Position numbers and translations under genes: made by a program. The notes beneath the pieces were generated by a model. That model ran no database searches. It was given only the letters and a program-made list of their open reading frames with translations, and was not told the DNA's origin. Source: Nageia nagi (taxonomy: Eukaryota > Pinophyta). From it: a DNA stretch of 64,000 bases. Within the stretch, counting starts at the first letter, position 1; the number at the start of each line of letters is the position of its first letter. Positions 1 to 12,479 of the stretch are shown piece after piece. The stretch lies in NCBI GenBank assembly GCA_050084985.1, contig JBITNC010000001.1, positions 122,016,001-122,080,000 of the forward strand. The letters run 5' to 3'.

Positions 1-858
1 GCACTACTATCTTGGAATGCAAGTGTATCAATACAAGGATTGTACTTATCTTAATCAATCTAAGTATATATCAAACATCTTGTAAAAGTTTGGAATGTAG
101 GAGTGTAGATATGTTGTGATCCCAATTTCTCCTGGAATCACTATTTCTCGAAGCTCCAACTCTTAGTTAGCTTATGCTATAGCTTACAAGCAATTAATTG
201 GTAATCTTTTGTATTTGACTATTTTTAGACCAAATATTGACTTTGCAATTAATCTGATGGCACAATTCATGCAAAAAACTTATGTTGAGCATCTCAATAT
301 TGTTAAGCAAATCTTGAGGTATGTTGTAGAGACTAAGGATCTTACTCTCAAGTATTTTAAGTTACCTTCATTTGTTCTCTCTAGATTCTTAGATTCTGAC
401 TATGGAAGAGATAGAGATGATAAGAAATCAACCTCTACGTATGTGTTTAGAATTGGTTCAAGTGCTATCTCTTAGGCTTCTAAGAAGCAACCTACTATTT
501 CTCTTTCCACCATAGAAGCCGAATATCGTGTCATATCTATTACAGCCCAAGAAACCATTTGGCTAAGGTATCTTCTGAAAGAAATAGGATATAAGCAAGT
601 TGGTTCATCCTTTATTTTTTTAGATAATTAATTGGCTATTTCTTTGGGTAAGAATCTTGTGTAATATCAAAGAATAAAACATGTGGAAATCCATGCCCAT
701 TTCATTAGAGGGAAGGTTTTTGATGACATCATACACTTAGAGTATTGTCCATCCACCTTGAACTTCATTGATTTGTTCACCAAGCCACTCCCAAAGCTTA
801 GTTTTGTAAGCTTAGGGATGCTATCGAGTTGGTGAAGTTGCCCTCAAGGTAGAGTGAA
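1..858 (+). pseudogene. Copia element C: 3' end of pol (RT end and RNase H), decayed
   Basis: Conceptual translation enters near the end of a Ty1/Copia reverse transcriptase (HYYLGMQVYQYKDCTYL) and continues through the RNase H domain: DSDYGRDRDDKKSTSTYVF, then a stop, then ASKKQPTISLSTIEAEYR, then KHVEIHAHFIRGKV and DLFTKPLPK. Several in-frame stops interrupt it, for example TAG where copy A has Trp in GAISWASKK and TAA where A has Gln in SSDNQSAIS. One frame change near the end also breaks it. The rest of the element lies outside the window. It belongs to the same family as A, B and D, as shown by near-identical protein, tail and LTR. Not functional. Confidence 0.9.
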
Positions 859-1570
859 GTTTGAATTCTTATGTTGAATTCATGTTTGTGATAGCAACTT
901 CACCCCTAGAAATATTATGTGTTGTATAGTGTTGATTTTGTTGTACACCTTCACGGTAAGTTTGCCCTGCGTGAGAAACTTGTATAAATTTTTAAAGCAA
1001 AAAAATTGGCCAATCTAGCACTATTGAGTTATCCACATGTGAGGAACTCGTATCTTTTGGCACTGTTTAGTTATCCATATGTGAGAAACTTGTATGTGCA
1101 TGCTCTATTTTGTAATGATAATCAACACATATTTTATATATAGCAAGTGATTGAATTTTTTGCATGACATCATCGTGATGACTTATAGTGCACCATTGAT
1201 TAGTTCATGATGACATTTGTGTGATTCATCTATCCTTATTGATATAAATATGTTGCATCTAACTGATCTTATTATTTGAGCTGCTTATGACCTACAAGTT
1301 CTTTTGAGATTCTAGGTTGCTTACCTCAGGTATGCAGGATCTTAGAGACTCTTCATGACTTCCAATTGGATGACTACTTCATGTACATTGAAACCAGTTG
1401 TGGTTAATGAGTGTATTTGGCAAAGTAATGAGTCTCAAACTAGATCTTTCTTACTTCACAAATATGTAAAAAGTTCTCATCTCCATTATATCTGTTTGGA
1501 GGAGAACTCTCTTACTTTCTCTCTTTCTTCACTTTTATTTGCTCTAACCCAATATTGCATTAAAGTGGAG
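859..1570 (+). other. Conserved non-coding 3' tail of Copia element C
   Basis: About 710 bp separate the end of RNase H from the 3' LTR. The block contains no convincing ORF but aligns by eye over most of its length with the same position in copies A, B and D (shared words include TTTTGTAATGATAATCAACA and GATGACTTATAGTGCACCAT). It ends in a purine-rich polypurine tract (taaagtggag) directly before the LTR; the less mutated copies read AAAGGGGAG here. Confidence 0.75.
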
Positions 1571-2057
1571 TGTTGGAATGTATAATGCATTATTATAAAG
1601 GTTATGTAATAATCTTCTATGTAAGTTCATTAATACTTATGGGTATCATTTGATACCTTAAGTATTTAAGTGAATATGATAATGTAACTTATCCTACACT
1701 TCATGTCATGAGCATGCCCCTTGGGTAAAAGGATGTGTACATACTTTTGTACATTGGATAAAAGGGTGATCCAATGAGGGATTTTGGCCTATAAATAGAA
1801 GGCTCCCTCTTTGTGATCATACACCAATTTGTGGAGTAAAGCTATGTTATAGGATAGTGTTTAGAAGATGAGTTAGGAGAACTATAAGAGATTTATATTT
1901 GTGAATGAAGTGAGATCTAGTTAGTGGATGTACTCCTAGTTGGAGGAACCACTTACATCTTGTGTTATTTTGTGAGATTGCCTTCTTGAGTTATCTTGAT
2001 GTTAGTATGAGCTTTCATGTGATCTTGGGAGTTTAGAGTTGTTCATGTTATAGTTCA
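1571..2057 (+). repeat. 3' LTR of Copia element C
   Basis: Starts TGTTGGAATG directly after the polypurine tract and ends near TAGTTCA, giving about 487 bp, in line with 484-497 bp for the other copies. It contains the family's TATA box (CTATAAATAG, 1791-1800) and the U3 palindrome around TATCATTTGATACC. The right boundary rests on the length match and the CA end, so it may be off by a few bases. Confidence 0.8.
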
Positions 2058-4137
2058 ATTCTCTTAGGATTCAAGCCAAAACGCGGATTCTAGATCTTTA
2101 GAGGTGATTATATTAGCAAAGTCTTCCCGAGGTGCGAAATTGAGACTGGTTTCGAGCATCAACTTTTGGGGCCCATAACTTGGTCAAATCTTAACAAAAC
2201 CTAGGAGCAAGTTCAAATTTGATGCCCATTTAGACGTTTTTGGCATTTTTTCTTGTTAAATACAACCATAATTTAAAAATAATCATCATCTATGCAATTT
2301 AAATGCAATTTTTACCGTCAAATTTTATATATATATATAACTATATTAATTAATAAATTATATATATAAGTATAAAATATTATATTGATAGGTAAAATTC
2401 AAAAGCAAACTGTCATTCAAAAACTTAATGACAGGTAGGATACCCGCTAAATTTAAACCTTACCTAAGAGTGTTATATACTGTTGGAAATGGTATGAAAT
2501 TCTCTATCTAATGGTGAAGGTCCAGAAGAATTTGGAGAAGTTCGAAAGGGTCAAAAATCATTTGCAAGTAAAAGGCTTTATGGGATTTAAGAGTAAGACT
2601 TTGTAAATGAAGGTTCAAAGATTATGGTTTCTGAGTGTGTTCCACCAAAAAAATATAGCATGTTATATATAGATGAAAGGCTATTGAAACTAGAAATCCA
2701 AAACAAAAAGAATCACATGAAAATAAGGTCTATAATGAAAGATATAGCCTTCGAAAGCAAACTAGTCATGTACAAAGGCAGTTTGGGACAACCATGAACA
2801 ACTTTGAATCCATTGCTCAAACTAAAAAACTAACAGATACCCACATGGTTAAAATGACCTCAAATAGCTAAATATTACCATGGATTAGACTCATAACACT
2901 CCTATGAAGGTCTACAAGTGTTTTCTTATGCATACAAGCCTCGAAAATGGAAAACACACCAGATAGCATTAAAGAAGAGTTGCAGATGAAATTACTCTTT
3001 CTATTGCTATTGAAAACTAGTACAAATCTTTAAATACAAGTTACAAACTTCATCAAGTGGGTCTTTAGAGAGGTCTCATGCTGCTTGAGGATAAAGGCAA
3101 CAACCATCCAAAGTTGAGTCGAGGCTTTCACAAGACTGCTTAAGGACATGGCAGTAACCCTTTATAAAGTGGTGCATGGCTCCACGGTTGCTTCAAGCAT
3201 CACAACAACCACACTTGGTCTCTACGCACAACGAAGGAAAGAAAAACATGTGCATGTGGCACTCACAGTTTGCTCAAGCACAAGGAAGCCACACACAATT
3301 AAAAACAAATCAGCCATTTATAGAACCATAAACTCCATGAGATGAGTAGAAGCGTGTTGGAAAAGCTTATCGAGAGTTGTTGGAGTAAAGGTGCTACAGA
3401 ACAGTATTGCAGATAGTGGAGTGTTGCAAGCGGCTAAGGGATGACACTCCATGCTTATCCTGATGAAGAAATCTATCAGACTAGATTTGATCAAATACCG
3501 CCGCAGGAGAAGTAAAAGGAGACATAAATGCCTCACCAAACAATGTTGCAAGTTGAAATTGGAGGAGGCCACTAGTCACATTTGTTATAATCCTCCACAT
3601 ACAAAGGTTGACGAATAAATTCTTTAACCAAAAATAATAAAACATTGCAACATTACAATATAAGGAAATCAAATTTACTTCATTATATAGATGTTTGGAA
3701 GGTTTGACTGGATTTTTGATGGTTTTTTTTGCAATGCTTGAATTTAAAACATCCAATTCTACAGAAAAAATCTTATTATGCAACATTTAGACTTATATTT
3801 TCATTCTTATGTGAGTTACTACTATGTATTTGCATGCTTTCCTACCAAACATATGCCCAACTTGGTGGTATTTTGATGCCATATGAAGATGCTACAAGCA
3901 ATTTTAGAAGAGTTCTTGCCCCAATTGATTCAAAGATTTCTATGTCATAATTATATTGTGACCTCTCTAAGTTCCGGTTCAAAATTATTTTTGTTTTAGA
4001 TCTTTTTTATTCTATGATGTCCATCGAGATAAAGCGCATACAGTGCATAATGGGTGAATGCAGACATTATTTTTTTATTTTTTGTGTCTAATATTTAATA
4101 AAAGAGAAGGCTGAGAATTGTTTGATAAAATAAAGTG
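2058..4137. other. Intergenic, no gene recognised
   Basis: AT-rich DNA with a short AT microsatellite near 2,325-2,370. Short ORFs near 3.1-3.9 kb on both strands resemble no family I recognise and overlap one another. No intact gene or clear transposon end was seen. Confidence 0.5.
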
Positions 4138-4262
4138 TAGATGATATGCAATTCATGGCTATAGCAAGGATGCCTTTAATTTTTTTGATCTGATGAAAAC
4201 GCTTGGGAACCAAACCTAACAGCATAACATTTGTATGCGTTTTACTTGCAATAGCAGACTAT
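4138..4262 (+). pseudogene. PPR gene fragment
   Basis: A stretch of about 125 bp whose translation reads GYAIHGYSKDAFNFFDLMKT, followed by remnants of the NITFVCVLLAC part of a PPR motif. Its DNA is closely similar to 63,130-63,240 in the PPR array at the window end (shared words include GATATGCAATTCATGGCTAT). It is an isolated single-repeat piece with frame damage and no start, presumably carried here by duplication or transposition. Confidence 0.7.
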
Positions 4263-6066
4263 CTTTTTGGTGCAGCTGAAATGATATTCAAAGACTAAAG
4301 ATATTGATGAAAGATAATCTAATGAAGAAAACATCTTACTATACTATGCATTTTGCACAGCTAAAGCGGGATTATTCAGCACTCGATACTTGTGAAGAAC
4401 CTTTAAGTATGCAATGACTACTAGTGCCGTACTGCAATCAAGTTTATCTCCAAGATTGTTGTAAGGGATGAAGAATAGTGTGTTCTGTATTTGTAGTTAG
4501 CAAAATGTGTATCCTATACTCCAATAGGACACCTAGATGGAGTTAGTGAGAGTAATATGCATATCCAAGTGGAGATTGTTGTTATATTTTTATATAGTTT
4601 TACGAAATGCAATGTTTTATAAATAGTTCAAATAAAAGGTGTTGTATTTTTTAGACCATTAAATAAGGGCTGCATAAATATCCACCCTTCAAAAACAAAT
4701 TGAAGCTACCCTTCAAATTTGATCCCTGCTTACAAGTGGTCCATTTAGTGGGAATGAAAGAAACCCGTTCATGGGTGCTCCACTTGGTGGAAATTTTTCA
4801 TGTTGTCATTTGCTGGTATGGACCTTTGGACATTCCCAAGTTTTCTTGGGCTTGTGGTAGATTCACATTTTATTTCCTTACTTGACAAACTTGCTAAGCA
4901 TCAACCCTTGATGACTGCTCCATATAGTGGGATATTATTGATAAACAATCACCAGCATTCCAACAAATGTAAAACATGAAGAACTTTAGTGGGTTGGCTG
5001 AGCTACGTAGTTTCTTGCAGAAGTAATGCATGTTCCGTAAAGCGATATCCTCTGACTAGGTTTTGATGCCAGAAAGGCATGAGGATTAATTTCTCATCTC
5101 AGGCTAATCTTATTCCAGAAAAACTATGTCAGGCTGTAAATTCCTTCTGGAAAAGAAAAACAGAGTTTTTAAGTTAATAAACTGAAAAAGAAACAATATC
5201 AACAAAAAAATTCGAAGCTTGCATCTGACTTATGATGCCCTATGATTGTCCAGTTTCCGTGGAGTGGATGAATTTGAAGAGAACCACTATAAAATACCAG
5301 AATGCCATATTCTGATCATATTTTCCCCTAAGGAAATTAAGACTGGCAAAGATGTTCAGAAAAAATTCAGAATTGTCTTTCAAAAACCAGGTCTGCCAAA
5401 TACATGATTCGGCTCAAGTGATCATAGCATTACAACATCTAGATCCATGTCTGACGAGGGTATAGTGCCATTCTCACAAGTTGTTACGAGAGATTGGTTA
5501 TAATTGTCTCCTAACTGTCAAACATAACAGGTTTATCTATACGTGTACAAGGTTATGCAGTTTCAAAAAGCTTATTGACCTACAACATCTCTGGTTACTT
5601 CAAGATATCTTTTCACCAGTTTCAAAGGGTATGAGGTTTGAGATTTTGATGATTCTTAACTCCAAATGGTTTGGTATTAATAAAATATGTTAATACTTTG
5701 TATGACTGTCATCTCTGAATAGCCTGCTCTATCTTTTTGTCAATTGCCTTGGCCCTGATGCAACTCTGATATCTTGCATGTGCGTGTGCTCAATGCATTT
5801 AAAAAACCTAAACCTTGCACAGTAGACAAAATCAACCAAGTTTTGCAAGATTACAGAGTATATGCTATAGATGCAAACACTAGAGACAAGTCACAAAAGT
5901 AAGAGTCTCCTGCAACATTTTGACAGATAGCTGATACAGGATATATATTTAATACAAAGATACTCTATTGTTAATACATCCTTGTTTCAAAGGATAAAAG
6001 GAAGCCAAAAGCATGTCTAAACTATTCTCCTCTAGCATAAAGCAGAGACTTTTTAAGTTAATAAAC
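4263..6066. other. Intergenic; 3' flank of PG1
   Basis: No coding region recognised. A motif of the form CCA(C/T)TTxGTGG recurs at 4,739-4,752, 4,782-4,794 and, as CCATATAGTGGG, near 4,920. No similarity to the 3' flank of PG2 was seen beyond about 6,067, so the PG duplication appears to end here. Confidence 0.5.
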
Positions 6067-9000
6067 CTATAGTGGCTTAAGCTATTAGAGCATTTCTTGG
6101 AGCCAGTTTGTTCTGGGATTTCAATTGAATGAGCACCACAGAATGATTCCCCCCCTGTAGGTTGTTCATGAAGCAGTGTACATGGCTCTGGAGCGACAGA
6201 AGAGGAGAAACCTGAAATATTGGTGCAGGTCCATGGATAATGCTTAGACTTGGCCATGGTAATCGTAACATTGGTCAGACAAAAGTCTTTGTATGGAGCT
6301 CTTGGAATGCCTTCGAATCTTCCTGCAGTAGCTACATTTTCTGCTATTACATTGCTAATGCTAATCCTTTCCACTACAGGAAGAGCATTTGGATCAAATT
6401 TGTTATCAGGATGGTCACCATAAGAACCTGTTGACGTGAATGCCCACTTCATGTTGTCATTTTCATTCTATTCACATATATGTCTCTAATAAAGCCACCC
6501 CTACCAGGAGTTGACTTGATTCTTACTCCTGCCTCTGAATTAATGGTTTCAATATCCTCTGCTCGAACATCCTGTATTCCACCTGACATTTCACTACCCA
6601 GTGCAATTATAGCACTCGTAGGTGATATTCCAAAAAGACGACGGATCACAATATGTTGACTGGGCATTCCATATGAAATTCCATACTCATCCCAACCACT
6701 CTTTATTGCAACAATATCATCACCTGACACGACGTAACAGTCTTCAATACGCACATAAGAACAGGAATCTGCACAGTGAAAACAAAATGCTTTCATTATC
6801 CAAGAGTACATTGAGATTGTGAAGGATCAAAAGCAAGGTCTCTATGTCACAAGTGAAGAAAAATCATGAATTATACGAGTTCCAAGTTCCATTTCTCAAA
6901 CTAGAAAGAGAAAATTTATTATAAACTAGAGACAAAAATACAGGTATATCCCAAAGGGTTTATAAGGCCCCTTGGAATAGGTTGCAGGTGGCAACTTCAA
7001 AGAGAACCTAACCTTGTCATGTTAATCATCTCCATCAATTAGAATAATAGTCTATGAAGCATAACAGTCAAGCAGGCTGAATAAATTATTATAAAATCAA
7101 TTATTATCTTAAAACTACATTCTTTCCGCTTGAAAATGTATTATCAGAACAACAATGCAGTTAGTTTCTTTAACATGTATGATGTCAAAAAGACTCTTTT
7201 TATTTAGTACTGTTGAAAATATTTGAAACTCTTCAAATACAATAATTTTGACTGTCTAAATGTTTATATGTAATGTCAGTTGACGTCAACTTCCAATGAC
7301 AAGTAGAAAATAAATACCATTTTACCCTTAGGAAAGTCTGCAAGTAACATATGTAACATTTAAGCAAAGATTCACACTGACCTGGGTCAATACCATCTGT
7401 ATTTGGTGAATTAAGTGGTGCAAGAATGGTCACATGCTGAATAAGGATGTCGCTAAAAAAATTACCAACAAGACACAAGTGCACTGGTCAAATCTTTTGC
7501 ATTATATGCACACACCATAGAGACTTGCTGCATTTCTATTAAAACTAATAACACTCAATACCTGCTGTACACTGGGTGTAAGTTCCATGCAGGTGAATTT
7601 ATGAAAGTCAGATTTGATATTACTATATCCTGTGAATGCATCAATTCAACCATGTAACCACGTGTGTGTTTCAGTTGTTTTTTGTGAAATTTTTGCCACC
7701 AAATTGCACCTTGCCCATCTACAGTGCCATTATCACCTGGTAATCCATGTAATAAAATGAATGGATTCAAGATACCCAATCACAGAGAAGAGCATTCCAT
7801 TTTTCAGCCATTTATGATATGAAAATCATCTAAATATCAAAGCTTCTGTATGGAAGTAAATTTATACCTGTTATCACAACATCTGTAAGGTTATACCCAT
7901 TTATCAAGCTGCTGTATCTTGAATCTCCTCCATCTCTACCTTTTCCATAAGAGGGTAAATGTGGGATTAAAGGCCAATCTTCTGAATCCTGTATAGAGAA
8001 TTTCATATGTCATGAGAAAAATATATTCAGATATAAAATTCTGCACCTTAAAAATATAAAACGATTATAGCTCATATCTCAAATAATACAAGAAACATAT
8101 ATCTCAAATTATATTTAAAAAAATGCATTTAGATGAGATAAAGTGTATCTTGTGTATAAAAAAATTCTTTATAATGGCTGGAATATGTAATCCATAGAGG
8201 ATCCACGATTGACCTAGGCAATACTGCAAAGGATTATTGTAATCCCCAACTTCAACCCTTTCATAAAGGCTCTTCACAGTAGAAGATCTGAATACCATAT
8301 TAGATTTAATTGATACTGATCATAAGTTCTTATCTATTCAAATGGATGGAGTGATTAAAGTAGAAGACATATGTTTGATCTGTGTTAAGGTCCTATTCAA
8401 CTCCTTCACAAATCTTAACAGGTTACTGTCCAAAACTGATAAGGGGAGGGACATAACCTCAGAATCTGCCCAAAACACATTAAAAATATGAAGACAATGA
8501 TAAAGTGTAGTTATGATAGTTTTTCATTGTTTTGATTTAAGCGATAGATTTAATATTGGATATGCATTATAGTTCACTTTTTATACTGCACAACATTTTA
8601 GATTCTACTTCCAGTAATCTTTCCTGACCATCTTTAAATACTAATAATTTTTTTTGTTTTCTTTAATATAAACAATGGACTACCTAGGCCCTGAACTGTG
8701 AGCCTCCTAAATACTCACTCAGATGCTCTACCACTGAGCCACCAAGTCTCTTTGGCTCAAGTTTCTTTCCTCGAGCATGGATTAGCCTCTCAACAATGTA
8801 CATGATCAAATATATGGAAGAAAAATACAATATATGGATGAAAAATATCAATAAGCAGTTCATTAGAAAATTGGTCATATTCAACAGACGATGGACAGAA
8901 AGACAGATCTTTTTCACTGTTAAAACAGACGAAACTTGAGTCCTAACAGCTTTCCAGCATGATTTTCCGTAAGTGTCCAAATATTACTGAGGTCCTATAT

Positions 9001-11075
9001 TTTCCATAGAGGAATCTAGAAAAAAGAAAATCTATTATAATGGTCCTTTGTAGTGCTTTTGACTTCATCCTGAATAAACAGGAGGTGGTTTCTGTGGATG
9101 CTTGTGGTATTTTGACTTTGCAAGAGGTTTTATAAAGTTAAGCAAAAAGTAATTTCTAATAGACTGAATTTCCTTTAGCCTACTATTAATTTGAAACAAA
9201 AAGGCAACTCTATGAAAGGTCAAAAATCTTGAATGGAATCATCATTGTTCATGAAGCCTTTCTTTCCATCAAATCTAGAAAGAAAGAGGGAAATTATTTT
9301 AAACTAAACAAGAATATATCAGATAACAACATAAACTGGTTCTTTGGATTTAAATTTTGAATTCTTGAGCCAATGGAGACCTATACTTTGTAAATTATTA
9401 TTCTAACCTAGGCTTTCAGGATTAGTAAAGAGTGTGCTTGCTATGTTCTTGGAGGTTCAAAGAGGACAGAAACAAGGAGATCCTATCTCACCCCTACCAG
9501 CTTATAATCATGGCTAAAGAATAGGGATGATTTATATCTAGAGCCAAGCTTTAAGAGACAGCATCATGTACTCGTTGAGAAAATCCTTGTTGTTAATCCC
9601 AGACTACAAGAAGCTTTCTTGTTTTAGAGAGTTATGATAAATATGAAAAACTGTTTCTCAAACAGTCAAACATATACAAAGAAAATTTATTTTCTGAAGT
9701 TTAGCAGCAAAATTCAAGTTCATTTGTTAGTTGTCAGGCCCTTTTGTGGGAGGAAGCACAAGGGTAATTTGTGGAACAACAAGTTTGGTACTGTCCAGTC
9801 TAAAATGTCTCTCTATAAGAAAGGGTCTAAACTCTCTGTTGAAACGGAAAATAACTGTCTATTCTTAATGTGCCTGACAATATAATGAAATGCATAACTG
9901 CTACTCAAAAGGAATTCTCTGAATTGGAGCAGATGACATTGAACTGATTTCCTTGCTGACTTTCGGGAAAGATTTGCCTACCAAAAGACTGGGTTGGAAC
10001 TTGGAACATGTTTAACAAGCAATAACTATTATGCTGTTTGGTAGGCAAACTCCTTCGGGTATTTTATAAGGAAATTACTAATACTAACAACATAAACTTT
10101 ACAAACATATTTGTATAGTAGGACCCCTACAAGTATCTTTCTATCCATAGATCTCTCATAAAGTAAGGATTTTCATCATCCATGTCAGGGTTAAATCCTT
10201 CTTATGCTAGAAAATTTACGGGGATGACAAGACAAACTTCCTGGAGCACATTTGGATTGCCCCTATGTTCCTCTCACGTTATCTTTGAATTTCACATTAT
10301 AATAACAAGAGTGTGACAGATTTACGGACTGAAAGTCAATGATTAAATTGCAAAAACTGCATGTGAAAGTTTATCAGCTTGAAGTTAGAAAAAGTTGGAT
10401 ATGTTGAATAAACCTAATAAGAAAGACAGCCTCAAAAAAATCTTTCTAAGCTATGGCCATTCTTCTGTTCTATCCTTGGATTTGAATTCTTGCATGCTCT
10501 GATGAACTGGAGATGAATCAAGCATATATTCAGTCAGGGGTAGATAAAACATAAAAGACTCCCCTGTTCAGAATGGTAGGGCTAATTCTGATTTTCCATT
10601 TTTATTCACCTTTGAATTACAGATAGCTTTACAATAAAAGCTTACCTGAGAACCAAGATCAACCCAATAACCAACTGGGGAAGAAATTTAGTCCCTACCA
10701 AAGTTGCACCAATTAAGACACACAAAAAAAGCAACAAAAACTTGCCTGAGAGCCAAGAATGACAGCATCTTTGTGCAAATAAAGAGTGAAGTGGCTGGTG
10801 AGATTAAAGCTTCCGGTTAGCCATTTCCCTGGTGGAATGAAAAGCTGCCCTCCACCTTTGTCGGAAAACTCGCTAAGATGATCAATTGCCTTCTGAAAAG
10901 CTTTGGTATTCAATGTCGTACCATCCCCCACGCCTCCATACTCGGCTATAGACACACTCTCCGCCCGGCACGACGGAGCCTTGTAGCTCTGAGACCACTG
11001 CCCCTTCCGACCCTCCACTTCACAACCCAGTAACATTGCACATCCCAACAAAACCAAAACCCATAAACCCTGCAT
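6067..11075 (-). pseudogene. PG1: polygalacturonase-like GH28 gene, five exons, probably a recent pseudogene
   Basis: Minus-strand exons: 11075-10746 (330 bp), 7988-7868 (121), 7736-7562 (175), 7452-7382 (71) and 6768 to about 6067. Exon 1 starts at an ATG followed by a hydrophobic signal peptide (MQGLWVLVLLGCAMLLGC), then SIAEYGGVGDGTT and the FIPPGKWLTGSFNLTSH fold start. Later exons hold GH28 signatures: DNGTVDGQGAIWW, NTDGIDP, SGDDIVAIKSG, the His region SQHIVIRR and the RIK motif GVRIKSTPGRGG. The family acts on pectin or related polygalacturonans in the cell wall. Lesions: one base is lost near 6,455 relative to PG2, giving a stop at 6,449-6,451 and removing about 125 C-terminal residues. 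A second one-base difference removes the normal stop. Intron 1 has a GC donor. If the frameshift is a sequencing error, this would be a nearly normal gene of about 465 codons. Confidence 0.88.
8655..8768 (-). repeat. tRNA-derived SINE-like insertion in PG1 intron 1
   Basis: On the minus strand an exact A-box (TGGCTCAGTGG, within 8,725-8,741) is followed about 30 nt later by a B-box-like AGTTCAGGGCC (about 8,689-8,699). A T-rich run on the plus strand at about 8,647-8,665 would be the A-rich tail. It lies in a stretch of about 450 bp (8,490-8,940) that is absent from the matching part of PG2 intron 1. Exact ends and target-site duplication were not resolved. A decayed tRNA gene is the alternative. 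Confidence 0.5.
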
Positions 11076-11276
11076 TACAATTTACAACAACAAAAGCTCA
11101 AAAAAAAAAGATTTTGATGTTAATAAACATCATCAAAGACTAACTATGTCAAAAAGGGCAGAAAGAAACTCGCTTTGTTATCACTGAACTCCATTGCTCG
11201 AACCAGAATGGATTGGGTGTAGATATCTTTAGCTACAACTCGTACATGTGCTCTGTGGTTGCGAGCATAGGTAGTA

Positions 11277-11284
11277 TATTTATA
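11277..11284 (-). promoter_or_regulatory. Probable TATA box of PG1
   Basis: The minus strand reads TATAAATA about 200 bp upstream of the PG1 ATG, in a block conserved in PG2. The distance implies a 5' UTR of roughly 170 nt. PG2 has TGTAAATA at the same place. Confidence 0.5.
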
Positions 11285-11955
11285 AGTGAAAAACTTGGAT
11301 ATTCTTTTCGTCGCTTGTACTGCAGTCTAGAAAGTATTGTGAAGTCCCGTGACAGCGATCAGGATTGAGGATCTGAACCGTTTGTGCTGAGATTGTAGAA
11401 GATGATGGTTTTCGAAAGTGGAGAATACAGGGGAGTTGATGAACATAGAGGAGGGGCCTACAAAGATCGTGGCGCAGGAGCAGAGTCGCATCAATGGTCA
11501 GATTTTTTCTACTGTAACCTCCGTGACAGGTCGTTAATCGGTTATTATATTATAAATTCTCACATCTCATTCAATTGTTTGTCTCGATAGCGTTGGAAGT
11601 TGAAGTATCGTATATTTCTGTTGTTTTAGAATAAAATATTAACAAAATGATAACTAAAAGATTTTATTAATTTAAAAATATGTTTTTTTATGTATCAATA
11701 GTTTAGATGATGGTAAGTGTATATTTATGGTATATGAATTATATTTGTATTAATATCATGGTATAAATTTATTTGAAATAATTCAATAAAATAGGAATCA
11801 TTTAAGTTTATTATTAAATTTTTTTGATAGTTTATTATTTCAAATTTATATTTAAGAATTAGATTCGGTATGTGTGGTTCTCTTCTATCAAAGTCATTCG
11901 AAAGTTGCACTCGGTCACATTTACATCAACTAAAAACTCTCAACTAGATTTAACA
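11285..11955. other. PG1 5' flank, partly shared with PG2
   Basis: The flank is similar to PG2's from the ATG out to about 11,760 (shared word GATGGTAAGTGTATATTTAT, PG2 near 54,040). PG2 has about 160 bp extra inside this flank. Beyond 11,760 the sequence is AT-rich and unassigned. The short ORF at 11,402-11,590 is not conserved as a protein in PG2. Confidence 0.5.
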
Positions 11956-12266
11956 TATCAACATCATGTGAAGGAGGAGAATCTCGAAATTGAGACCTCC
12001 TTTTTTTCCACTTGAGAGCTTTAAACGCCCACTTGACTCTCCAACTCCCCTCACATAATTTGATATTATTAAATATTTTGAATAAATTTAATTATGGACA
12101 TATAACTTTTAGAATTTTAATTGTAATAAATAAATAAATAAATATATATATATATATATCAACATCATGTGAAGGAGGAGAATCTCGAAATTGAGACCTC
12201 CTTTTTTTCCACTTGAGAGCTTTATACACCCACTTGACTCTCAACTCCCCTCACAAATTATATATT
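11956..12266 (+). repeat. Direct repeat of about 105 bp, two copies, with an internal hairpin
   Basis: Two near-identical units start at about 11,956 and 12,158, spaced 202 bp apart. Each contains GGAGGAGAATCTCGAAATTG followed by AGACCTCC, in which GGAGG pairs with CCTCC and TCTC with GAGA, then a run of seven T. An AT-rich spacer separates the copies. The pair lies just upstream of the Penelope-like element and could be a duplicated end of it, but no matching copy was seen downstream of that element. Confidence 0.8.
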
Positions 12267-12479
12267 AAATATTTGAATATTTAATTTGAATATAACTTTT
12301 GAATTAATTGATAATTTATATTATATATATAATTCTTTTAATATATTATATATATTTTATAGTATATATATATTTATAATATATATATATATATATATAT
12401 TACTTCAAGGGGATAACATGATGATTGAATGTTTTGATTTATCTTTAGGAGATCTCAAGTTTGAATTATTTTGGTTGAT

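Noticed and set aside
859-1570. Envelope-like third ORF between pol and 3' LTR
   Set aside because: Even in the best preserved copy (A) no frame of useful length exists in this region.
6240-6434. Plus-strand ORF across the last PG1 exon
   Set aside because: Antisense shadow of the GH28 coding sequence; the PG2 equivalent (40,851-41,051) differs in frame and end.
11402-11590. ORF upstream of PG1 (MMVFESGEYRGVDEHRGGAY)
   Set aside because: The homologous PG2 flank (53.6 kb) does not keep the frame, so it is probably chance.
11956-12266. The duplicated hairpin as a CRISPR-like or terminator element
   Set aside because: Only two units in a eukaryotic AT-rich context; the T run after a hairpin has no terminator meaning for pol II genes.
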